Below are positions 1 to 5,941 of a stretch of DNA of 14,919 nt, piece after piece. The notes beneath the pieces are model-generated. The model saw only the letters and a list, made by a program, of their open reading frames with translations. It ran no database searches and was not told the origin of the DNA. The position numbers were made by a program, and so were the translations under genes. Positions within the stretch are counted from its first letter, which is position 1. Each line of letters starts with the position of its first letter. Source of the DNA: Helicobacteraceae bacterium (GTDB lineage: Bacteria > Campylobacterota > Campylobacteria > Campylobacterales > SZUA-545); assembly GCA_031276985.1 (NCBI GenBank), contig JAISMA010000093.1, positions 1 to 14,919 of the forward strand, read 5' to 3'.

Positions 1-18
1 TTATATTGGTTTATTTAA

Positions 19-216
19 CGGCATTGCTGGCGCTATTTATCGCAAAATAACGATGAATACCAAAAAGCGATTGCGGAGCTTTATAATAATCGCGGACTTG
101 CTTATTACCGTTTAGGCGACTTAGCAAACGCCGCAAAAGACGCTAAAAAAGCTTGCGAGTTTGGCGCGTGCGAATTATTGCAAACAATGAAACAGGAAAA
201 ACTTATCCGCGATTAG
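19..216 (+). pseudogene. TPR-repeat protein, C-terminal remnant or fragment
   Basis: The frame ending at the TAG of 214-216 reads as the end of a tetratricopeptide-repeat protein. It contains NNRGLAYYRLGDLANAAKDA, a good TPR helix-turn-helix unit, then a short tail rich in Lys, Cys and Glu. The same frame is closed by a TAA at 16-18, and between that stop and the TPR there is no ATG, GTG or TTG in frame. The other two forward frames give short hydrophobic or basic peptides that stop before 120. So either the gene has a frameshift near the window edge or this is a decayed remnant. TPR units bind proteins; no specific role can be given. The identity as a TPR is fairly clear, whether it is functional is not. 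Confidence 0.45.
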
Positions 217-288
217 CGGTCGCGTTTGACTAAAAGCGCCCAAAAGCGCAAAAAGACAAAGCGACAAAAGCAAATCGAACGCGAAGGC

Positions 289-317
289 TTGCGTTTTAAT
301 ACGTTTTGCGATACGAT
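289..317 (+). promoter_or_regulatory. Candidate sigma-70 promoter of the leu leader
   Basis: TTGCGT at 289-294 and TACGAT at 312-317 are separated by 17 bp, the ideal spacing. Each hexamer is only a partial match (3/6 and 4/6). Transcription would begin near 324, leaving a leader of about 185 nt before leuA that contains the leader peptide. The -10 overlaps a CGATCG palindrome, so part of the match may be chance. Confidence 0.3.
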
Positions 318-347
318 CGCGCTTTATTTCACACAAAGGAGGCTTCT

Positions 348-428
348 ATGCAAGCCGCGTCAATAGTTTCAAATCGTCCCAATTGCTTTGTTTTCGTCTC
401 TTCGCTTCTACTACTACCCCTTCTATAA
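348..428 (+). CDS. Leucine-rich leader peptide of leuA (leuL-like)
   Basis: A 26-codon ORF starts at ATG 348 behind the strongest Shine-Dalgarno of the window, AAAGGAGG at 335-342, five bases from the ATG. The peptide ends in SSLLLLPLL: codons 405-425 are CTT CTA CTA CTA CCC CTT CTA, followed by TAA. Six of the last seven codons are Leu, and four of them are CTA, a codon I find nowhere in frame in leuA itself. Enterobacterial leu leaders also use a run of Leu codons, typically CUA, to sense charged leucyl-tRNA by ribosome stalling. Here the peptide lies 81 nt upstream of a leuA gene. The ORF, its ribosome binding site and its codons are seen directly; its role as a sensor of leucine supply is inferred from the analogy. 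It is too short and too biased to be an ordinary enzyme gene. Confidence 0.8.
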   Translation: MQAASIVSNRPNCFVFVSSLLLLPLL

Positions 429-509
429 CCCTTTCTCCACATTCGTCGCAAACTTAGTCGAGTCAATCGACCCTTTCGCCATTGGCGTTTATCGTTTAAG
501 GATTAAACA
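429..509 (+). promoter_or_regulatory. leuA leader region, putative attenuation control
   Basis: Between the leader peptide stop and the leuA ATG are two small hairpins: GTCGA/TCGAC at 457-461/467-471 and CGCC/GGCG at 477-480/484-487, the latter followed by TTTATCGTTT. Neither is a strong intrinsic terminator. The leuA ribosome binding site AAGGA lies at 498-502. Its AAGG could pair with CCTT at 419-422, inside the leader peptide's last codons, or with CCTT at 430-433. So ribosome position might control access to the site. The control mechanism (transcriptional or translational) cannot be settled by eye. Confidence 0.4.
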
Positions 510-1676
510 ATGCAAAAAGACAAAATAACCATTTTCGACACTACTTTGCGCGACGGCGAACAAGCGCCCGGCGCCGCTATGAATTTACGCGAAAAGATCG
601 CGCTCGCGAAGTCGCTGGAACGGCTTGGCGTCGACGCGATCGAGGCGGGTTTTCCAATATCGTCGCGGGTGGATTACGACGCGGTTTATCAAATCGGCGC
701 GTTTGCCAAAAACTGCGTCGTTTCGGCGCTCGCCCGCGCAAAAGAGGGCGACATACAAGCGGCGATCGACGCTTTGAAAAAGGCAAAACGCGGGCGCGTT
801 CATATCTTTTTGGCGACAAGCGACGCGCACTTGAAATACAAGCTGAAAATGAGCAGGGAACAGGCGAAAGATTGCGCTTTCGGCGCGATTAAATTCGCTA
901 GAAACTTTGCGGAAGAAGTACAGTTTAGCTTTGAGGACGCATGCCGAACCGATCATGATTTTCTGCGCGAAATGACCAAAACAGCGATCAAAGCGGGCGC
1001 GTCGATTATTAACGCGCCCGATACCGTCGGAGCGTTGCTGCCAGAAGAGACGGCGGCTATGATCAAAGCGGTCGCGGAAGCGGGGGAAGGCAGAGCGACG
1101 ATCTCCGCGCACGCTCACGACGATCTTGGCTTGGCGACGGCGAACTCAATCGCGGCGATCGCGGCGGGCGCAAGGCAGATCGAATGCACGATTAACGGCA
1201 TAGGCGAACGCGCCGGCAACGCCGCGCTGGAGGAGATCGCGGCGATTTTGGCGACGCGCTTAAGCGATCGCTACGAAATCGGCGTTAATACCAAATTCAT
1301 ATCGATCGTTAGCGACGAAACGGCAAGATACAGCGGCATGCCAAAAGCGCCAAACAAAGCGATTGTGGGCGCGAACGCGTTTAGCCACGGAAGCGGCGTT
1401 CATCAAGACGGAATGATGAAAAACGCCGAAACTTACGAGTTGTTTTCGCCCGAATTGGTCGGCGCGAAACGCGCCAAAATCGTGCTGACGCGCCACTCCG
1501 GAAGCGCGGCGGCGATCGCGGCGGTAAAAGAGGCGGGCTATGTCGCGGAAGGCGATGACGCGCGCCGATTTTTCGCCGCGTACAAGCAAGCCGCCGAGAG
1601 AACAAAGATCGTTTCAATGGAAACGATCGCGCAAATAGCGCAAAGTTTAAGTTTAAGGGCATATAATCAGGCGTAA
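510..1676 (+). CDS. leuA: 2-isopropylmalate synthase, short form without regulatory domain
   Basis: LeuA condenses acetyl-CoA with 2-oxoisovalerate to give 2-isopropylmalate, the committed step of leucine synthesis in the cytoplasm. The 388-residue protein shows the DRE-TIM metallolyase barrel: TTLRDGEQAPG at residues 11-21 (metal ligand Asp15), HAHDD at 201-205 (ligands His201, His203) and GERAGNAALEE from 232 (Asn237). The subdomain motif GVHQDGMMKN (297-306) is typical of LeuA rather than NifV or other homocitrate synthases. Family members are usually about 500-520 residues; this one ends after the linker subdomains, so the C-terminal leucine-binding allosteric domain is absent. The stop is followed after 22 bp by the next gene, so there is no decayed remnant. 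The start has AAGGA at 498-502. The leucine-codon leader upstream suggests control at expression instead of feedback. An alternative is a related acyltransferase of the same family, but the motifs favour LeuA. Confidence 0.9.
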   Translation: MQKDKITIFDTTLRDGEQAPGAAMNLREKIALAKSLERLGVDAIEAGFPISSRVDYDAVYQIGAFAKNCVVSALARAKEGDIQAAIDALKKAKRGRVHIFLATSDAHLKYKLKMSREQAKDCAFGAIKFARNFAEEVQFSFEDACRTDHDFLREMTKTAIKAGASIINAPDTVGALLPEETAAMIKAVAEAGEGRATISAHAHDDLGLATANSIAAIAAGARQIECTINGIGERAGNAALEEIAAILATRLSDRYEIGVNTKFISIVSDETARYSGMPKAPNKAIVGANAFSHGSGVHQDGMMKNAETYELFSPELVGAKRAKIVLTRHSGSAAAIAAVKEAGYVAEGDDARRFFAAYKQAAERTKIVSMETIAQIAQSLSLRAYNQA

Positions 1677-1698
1677 AATACACGGAAAGGTTTTCAAT

Positions 1699-2256
1699 AT
1701 GAAACGATTAGCGGCGACGCTTGTATGCGTTTTGATCGGCGCGATCGGCTTGAGCGCGCTCGACAACGAACAATTTAAGGTTGGCGAGGATCTGTTCAAG
1801 CGATGTATCCCCTGTCATGGACGATTCGCAAACGCGAAGCCAATGGGCAAAGACAAGGACATTTCGCGCCTTAGCGAAACGGAAATCGCCGCGAAACTGC
1901 GCGATTACGCGCTGGGGCGGACGGAAGGCGCGATGGCGGCGCAATCGTCGCTGCTTGATCAAGACAAGATCGAGGCTTTGTCGGTTTATATCGCGAATAT
2001 GCACGTAAAATACGGCGAAGAGCTTTTCGCGCTTAGATGTTCAGGCTGCCACGGCAAAGACGCGAGTAAAAGCGCGTTTGGAAAATCGGACATAGTGGCG
2101 AGACTCACCGAAAAAGAGGCGCTGGAAATACTAAGCAGCTATCAAAACGGCGCTTACGCGCACGGCTCGACGGCTAACGTGATGAAAGGTCGCGCTATCG
2201 CTTTGAGCGATCAGGAAGTTTTGGAGCTGGCGCGTTATATCAATTCGCTGAAATAG
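1699..2256 (+). CDS. Di-haem c-type cytochrome, periplasmic
   Basis: The 185-residue protein starts with a Sec signal peptide (MKR, hydrophobic stretch 4-18, cleavage likely near Ala20) and has two haem-binding CXXCH motifs, CIPCH at 36-40 and CSGCH at 114-118. Each half is a class I cytochrome c domain: the motif, a middle with a candidate Met axial ligand (Met79 and Met162), and a closing helix (ALSVYIANM, VLELARYINSL). It therefore looks like a tandem cytochrome c553-type electron carrier working in the periplasm. A good ribosome binding site (GGAAAGG, 1684-1690) precedes the ATG. It follows leuA by only 22 bp, so the two are probably co-transcribed, although no functional link is evident. 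The electron donor and acceptor cannot be told from sequence. Confidence 0.9.
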   Translation: MKRLAATLVCVLIGAIGLSALDNEQFKVGEDLFKRCIPCHGRFANAKPMGKDKDISRLSETEIAAKLRDYALGRTEGAMAAQSSLLDQDKIEALSVYIANMHVKYGEELFALRCSGCHGKDASKSAFGKSDIVARLTEKEALEILSSYQNGAYAHGSTANVMKGRAIALSDQEVLELARYINSLK

Positions 2257-2266
2257 CCGCAAACGA

Positions 2267-2301
2267 CGGCGGATGACGCGGTTCTCGCCGCCGCACGTTT
2301 T
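2267..2301 (+). terminator. Candidate weak terminator after the cytochrome gene
   Basis: CGGCGG (2267-2272) can pair with CCGCCG (2288-2293) across a 15-nt loop, with GTTTT following shortly after. The loop is long and the U-run short, so this is a weak candidate for the end of the leuA–cytochrome unit. Confidence 0.25.
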
Positions 2302-2745
2302 GCGGATGCAAACCGCTTCGGCGCTTATCGCGTCTATGCTATTTTTGGATCGGCGGCGTCGCTCTTGCTCTTTTTGCGAAACGATGACGGCTTTGGTTAA
2401 GCTATTTTAATGTTGTCCTTCGCTTATTGCGCGTTTTATGGCTGTCGATCTGGCGTTTTGTCGCCGCATTGGGCGCTTTGTCCGCTCAACGCCTTAGCTT
2501 TGCCTGCCGCTACTTTTGCGGCTAACGATTTAGCGTTTTTTGTCGCGATCTTTTCGCGCTGAAACCGCAGGGTTTTGGCGCGACGCTTTTGGCTGTTTCT
2601 CTCAAAAACGCAAAGGATTTTCGTCTTTGCGCCGATCGCGCTTACCGCGCCATTGCGAAAATGAAAGCCGTCAAACGCGATCGCGCTTGCAGCGGGCTGT
2701 TTGATTTGGCTTTTCGGCGCTAAGAACGCAAAGCGCGAAGTAACG

Positions 2746-2868
2746 CGGGCATCCATTCCCATAAACGATCGCATTGCTTTACGCCGCTGACTGCCCGCGC
2801 CTTCGCCATCGTTCCCGCGTCCGTTCTCGTCATTCCCGCGAAAGCGGACACCCATTCCCTAAACGTCC
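2746..2868. repeat. Partial copies of ATTCCC repeat modules
   Basis: Two similar fragments occur in direct order: GCGGGCATCCATTCCC at 2746-2761 continuing into ATAAACG, and GCGGACACCCATTCCC at 2845-2860 continuing into TAAACG. The second is preceded by GTCATTCCCGCGAAAGC (2829-2845), the typical outer end of the full elements. The stretch 2765-2789 recurs at 7620-7644 with 2 mismatches in 25, again just upstream of a GTCATTCCC end. These are degenerate or partial copies of the same dispersed family. Confidence 0.55.
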
Positions 2869-2898
2869 GTATTCGTCAAACGATCGATTGCGCTTTGC

Positions 2899-3029
2899 GT
2901 CATACCCGCAGGCGAGTATCTAAAAATTGCAAAGCAATGACGAGCGCCGATCGAATAACGAATGTCTTAATTCTAGATTCCCGCCTTCCTTTGCGCCTTG
3001 CGCTTATGCGGGCGCTTCGCTGAAATGAC
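2899..3029 (-). repeat. Dispersed inverted-repeat element, copy 1 (131 bp)
   Basis: The element begins GTCATACCCGCAGG and ends GAAATGAC, so both ends read inward as GTCAT. Near the left end is TATCTAAAAAT followed by the hairpin ATTGC-AAA-GCAAT at 2926-2938. Near the right end, read on the minus strand, is GGCGGGAATCTAGAATTAAG. The same features occur in opposite orientation at 7658-7766. This copy carries about 28 extra bases inside its right end. No transposase is encoded, so it would be non-autonomous (MITE- or REP-like). The ATTCCC-N8-GGGAAT core resembles the dRS3 type of repeat described in Neisseria, but relationship is not shown. Confidence 0.65.
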
Positions 3030-3133
3030 GAACGAGGGTTGCATTTGGTTTAACGCAATCCGATCGTTTATGAGAATGGCGGCATAAATTGAACTTTCGC
3101 AAAAATAAAAGCGTCAAATAGACGACGAAACAC

Positions 3134-3163
3134 CGCCGCGAAACAGACGCGAGTAACGCGGCG
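3134..3163 (-). terminator. Candidate hairpin after ftsZ
   Basis: A perfect 7-bp stem (CGCCGCG at 3134-3140 with CGCGGCG at 3157-3163) with a 16-nt loop lies just past the ftsZ stop. There is no clear U-run on the minus-strand transcript, so it may protect the 3' end or be a weak terminator. Confidence 0.3.
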
Positions 3164-3173
3164 CGATGTAAGT

Positions 3174-4400
3174 TTAATCGATCTGGCGGCGGCGATAGGT
3201 CGGGCTGGATAAATCCTCGTCGTCATCGCCAACTACCTTTCTCGACTGTGCGTCGCGTTTGCGAAGTATGGTGGGTTCGTCGATATTAACCACCGAACCG
3301 TCGACAAAAACAAAATTGCCGGAATTCGAATCGTAAACCACGCTTCCGCCCGCTTTGTTGGCTTTCGCGCCTTTTGGCTGGCTCATCTCCACGTCGGGTT
3401 CGCCTGAAGAAAAACCAGTGGCGATAATGGTTACATGTACCTCTTCTGGTTTCAAAGTCTCGTTAAGCGACGTGCCGAAAAAAACATCGTCGTCTTCTTC
3501 GTTAGCCGCGTCATAAACCATCTGCATAGCGCGGTGAATAGCCACAATAGGATAAGACGGATTGATTTGAAAATGCACCAACACGCCCGCCGCGCCGTTT
3601 ATGGTCAAGTTATCCAAAAGCGGCGATTCGATAGCGTTTTTTAGCGCGTCGTGAGCCGAGTCGCTTCCTTCTGGCGAATATCCCATGCCCATAAGCGCTT
3701 TGCCTTTGTGGCTCATAACGGTTTTTAGGTCGTTGAAGTCGGTCTTGACTCCGTCCAAACCGCTGGGCAGAACGACGGAGCTAATGCCGCTAACGGCGCG
3801 CGCCAGCACCGCGTCTACCATAGAAAAACTTTCGCTGTAGCCCATATTTTTATCCACGATCGAGAGCAATTTTTCGTTTGGAATGACAATTATCGAGTCG
3901 CACTCGTTTTTCAAGGTTTCCAGTCCGTTTTTGGCGAGTTTACTTCGCTTTGGTCCTTCAAACAAAAAAGGCAGGGTGCAAACGCCGATCGCAAGCGATC
4001 CGTTCTCTTTTGCCGCTTGCGCCGCCACCGAGCATGCGCCCGTGCCCGTGCCGCCGCCAAGCCCAACCGCTATAAACACCAAATCCGCGCCTTTAAGCGA
4101 TTCTTTAATCCGATCGTAGCTCTCTTCGGCGGCTTGTTTGCCCACTTCGGGATTGCCGCCCGCGCCAAGTCCGCGCGTGGTTTTTTCGCCTAGTTGAATT
4201 TTGGTCGGCGCAAGCGAAATCGCAAGGTGTTGATAGTCCGTGTTGGCGACGATCATATCGATCCCTCTTTGCTCTTCGCGCAACATATAATTAACCATAT
4301 TCGCGCCGCCGCCGCCCACGCCGATCACCTTTATGCTAACCACGTTCGGTTGCTCCGACTCCTTAACCATGAATAAATCGTTAACGTTACTTTTGCTCAT
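3174..4400 (-). CDS. ftsZ: Cell division protein FtsZ
   Basis: FtsZ is the tubulin-like GTPase that polymerises into the Z-ring at midcell. The 408-residue protein has the N-terminal nucleotide-binding glycine loop VIGVGGGGANMVNYM (25-39), the tubulin signature GGGTGTGA (115-122) and a variable linker after about residue 340. It ends in a conserved-type tail, LSSPTYRRRQID, which normally binds FtsA and other partners. The T7 loop reads VKTDFNDL: the two aspartates (221 and 224) are kept, but the position normally Asn in N-x-D-x-x-D is Lys219. The ATG at 4400 has AAAGG seven bases upstream, located inside the last codons of the small ORF before it, whose stop codon directly abuts the ATG. It is the last gene of the ppiD-like–ftsA–ORF–ftsZ unit. 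Confidence 0.97.
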   Translation of the reverse strand: MSKSNVNDLFMVKESEQPNVVSIKVIGVGGGGANMVNYMLREEQRGIDMIVANTDYQHLAISLAPTKIQLGEKTTRGLGAGGNPEVGKQAAEESYDRIKESLKGADLVFIAVGLGGGTGTGACSVAAQAAKENGSLAIGVCTLPFLFEGPKRSKLAKNGLETLKNECDSIIVIPNEKLLSIVDKNMGYSESFSMVDAVLARAVSGISSVVLPSGLDGVKTDFNDLKTVMSHKGKALMGMGYSPEGSDSAHDALKNAIESPLLDNLTINGAAGVLVHFQINPSYPIVAIHRAMQMVYDAANEEDDDVFFGTSLNETLKPEEVHVTIIATGFSSGEPDVEMSQPKGAKANKAGGSVVYDSNSGNFVFVDGSVVNIDEPTILRKRDAQSRKVVGDDDEDLSSPTYRRRQID

Positions 4401-4601
4401 CTACGCGCCTTTGCTAAAATTTGATAAAACCCGTTTCAAAACCGCGATCGCTCGCTTGATCTTCAAAACGCTTCTTGTAAATCGGACGCTCGTCGGATTA
4501 TTAAAGGTTTCGCTAAGCGTAAACGCCGAATTTACGCCCGTAATTTTGACTCGATTTACCTTTTGCTTTGCGACCAATAAACCATTAACGCTTTCGTTCA
4601 T
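4401..4601 (-). CDS. Small unknown ORF between ftsA and ftsZ (66 aa)
   Basis: This ORF starts at ATG 4601 with AGAGG five bases upstream, 11 bp after the ftsA stop, and its TAG directly touches the ftsZ ATG, an arrangement typical of translational coupling. The product is basic (many Lys and Arg in the second half, e.g. RSVLKIKRAIAVLKRVLSNF), could form an amphipathic C-terminal helix, and has no signal peptide or recognisable domain. Codon use (GCG, GCGATCGCG, AGC) resembles its neighbours. The frame also stays open upstream into ftsA (ATG at 4640), but that start overlaps ftsA and has no better site. I know of no family to assign. In most bacteria ftsZ follows ftsA directly, so either this is a lineage-specific divisome-linked peptide or a chance frame in a spacer. 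Confidence 0.55.
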   Translation of the reverse strand: MNESVNGLLVAKQKVNRVKITGVNSAFTLSETFNNPTSVRFTRSVLKIKRAIAVLKRVLSNFSKGA

Positions 4602-4612
4602 CCGCGCCTCTT

Positions 4613-5932
4613 TTAGAAAATTTGCGATAGCCAATTCCAAAACCTCTGCAACATACTTGGCTCTTTTAGCTCTTTCAAAACGATAGTCGTCTCCTCTTGC
4701 GTAAAAGAGGGCGGTTGAGGCTCTTCGGACGGCGTTTTGCGCGCGGGGATCTTAATCCTTATGTTATTCGACGAATCGATCTCATAAGGAGTAAATTCGC
4801 CCGCGCCGTAGCGAACAAGCCCTATCACTACCGCGAAAGCCGAATCCCGAAACGTATCGGTTAATCCGGGCAGAGCTTTTGGACGCGCTATTCTAACGGG
4901 TATATTGCCGAAAATTGGCGCGGCGGTTTCGGATATGCCGTCCAATTTTGCCGCGCCGCCCGCGATCACAACGCCCGCGCCGACGCAGTTTTTAAGCCTG
5001 CTCATATTAAGCCGTCCCGCCAAAATTAAGAGCGTCTCCTCCATTCGCGCGCCAATCACGTTTGAGATTGTTTCCAGCGACGCTGATCGCGTGGCGTTTT
5101 CAATGCCGATTTCAGGTATGTTGATTGTCGACGCGGATTGTTCTAGTAGCGAACCGTATTCGAGTTTTATTCGCTCGGCGGCGCTGATTGGCGTATGCAA
5201 CGCGATCGACAGATCCGACGTGATATGCGCTCCTCCTACGGCGAAAAAATCGCAGTGTCTAGGCGCGGCGCCTTGATAGATCGCGATATTGCAGGTGGAA
5301 GCGCCAATGTCAATCACGCACGCGCCAAGCTCTTTTTCGTCGTCGCCCAAAACGGCGATCGACGCGGCGTAAGCCGACAGCGCGAGATTTTCTATCTCGA
5401 TTCCAGCCGCCGCGATCGCTTTGCGAAGGTTGTCTAACGCCGTTTTTTGCGCGGTAATTATGTTGACGTGCGTTTCCAGCCGCGATCCGCTCATGCCGAC
5501 GGGATCTTGCACGTTTGATTGCTCGTCTACCTTAAACGAAAATGGCAAAACATGAAGAATTTCGCAATCGGGCGGCGGCATAGCCGCGCCGTCAAGAGCT
5601 ATTCGCATTACGCGATTTATATCTTTGGGCTCGATCTCTTTGGTTGGTATATTGGCTTTGCCCACCACCTGATGACTTTGAACGTAAGCGCCCGAAACGG
5701 ACACGATCGCTTTTTGGAGCGAAATTCCCGCCGATTGGCACGCTTCGCTCGCGGCGGCTTTGATCGATTCCGACGCTTTGGCTATATCTACGATCGCGCC
5801 CTTTTTTATCCCTTGCGATCGGGCTAAACCGCTCCCTATTACGCGCGCGGGTTTATCCGCGCCGATCTGCGCGACAAGGGCGCAAACCTTGTGAGAGCCT
5901 ACGTCGATCGCTAAAATATAGGAAGAGGACAC
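4613..5932 (-). CDS. ftsA: Cell division protein FtsA
   Basis: FtsA is the actin-like ATPase that ties FtsZ filaments to the inner membrane. Near the N-terminus ILAIDVGSHKVCALVAQI is the phosphate-1 loop of the actin/Hsp70 fold; VIDIGASTCNIAIY is the phosphate-2 region and VVIAGGAAKLDG the adenosine loop. The extreme C-terminus, MLQRFWNWLSQIF, is an amphipathic helix that fits the membrane-targeting sequence. I choose the GTG at 5932 as start: the ribosome binding site AAAGG (5939-5943) is six bases upstream. The TTG at 5938, which gives two more residues, directly abuts that site. The AAAGG overlaps the stop codon of the upstream ppiD-like gene, indicating a tightly coupled operon. Length (439 residues) is normal for the family. 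Confidence 0.95.
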   Translation of the reverse strand: MSSSYILAIDVGSHKVCALVAQIGADKPARVIGSGLARSQGIKKGAIVDIAKASESIKAAASEACQSAGISLQKAIVSVSGAYVQSHQVVGKANIPTKEIEPKDINRVMRIALDGAAMPPPDCEILHVLPFSFKVDEQSNVQDPVGMSGSRLETHVNIITAQKTALDNLRKAIAAAGIEIENLALSAYAASIAVLGDDEKELGACVIDIGASTCNIAIYQGAAPRHCDFFAVGGAHITSDLSIALHTPISAAERIKLEYGSLLEQSASTINIPEIGIENATRSASLETISNVIGARMEETLLILAGRLNMSRLKNCVGAGVVIAGGAAKLDGISETAAPIFGNIPVRIARPKALPGLTDTFRDSAFAVVIGLVRYGAGEFTPYEIDSSNNIRIKIPARKTPSEEPQPPSFTQEETTIVLKELKEPSMLQRFWNWLSQIF

Positions 5933-5941
5933 GCGCAACCT

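Larger units (their letters stand above)
2257..3173. other. Non-coding region with repeat cluster
   Basis: No convincing gene is visible in this 917-bp stretch. The part up to about 2700 shows no recognisable feature beyond the hairpin after the cytochrome. From about 2740 to 3060 it is a mosaic of short inverted-repeat modules of the ATTCCCGC...GCGGGAAT type, including a full element at 2899-3029. The open frame on the minus strand at 2436-2855 translates to low-complexity, Gly/Asn/Arg-rich sequence created by these repeats. The transcription units on both sides converge here (cytochrome from the left, ftsZ from the right). Confidence 0.7.

Noticed and set aside
477..490. CGCC-ATT-GGCG hairpin followed by TTTATCGTTT as the leu attenuator terminator
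   Set aside because: The stem is only four base pairs and the U-run is interrupted, so I list it as part of the leader but do not call a terminator.
585..1118. 177-codon open frame antisense to leuA
   Set aside because: It lies wholly within leuA on the opposite strand, is Arg/Phe-rich with no motif, and is explained by the GC-biased codon use of leuA.
2257..2398. In-frame continuation after the cytochrome stop (about 47 codons)
   Set aside because: The frame stays open after the TAG, but the sequence has no cytochrome or other motif and a hairpin follows the stop. Readthrough is not supported.
2436..2855. 139-codon open frame on the minus strand
   Set aside because: It covers the intergenic repeat modules and translates to low-complexity Gly/Asn/Arg-rich sequence (GNDENGRGNDGEG) typical of ATTCCCGC repeats. 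It has no recognisable domain.
2740..3060. CRISPR array
   Set aside because: The repeats differ in length, orientation and spacing and lack regular spacers. They are dispersed inverted-repeat modules, and no cas gene is present.
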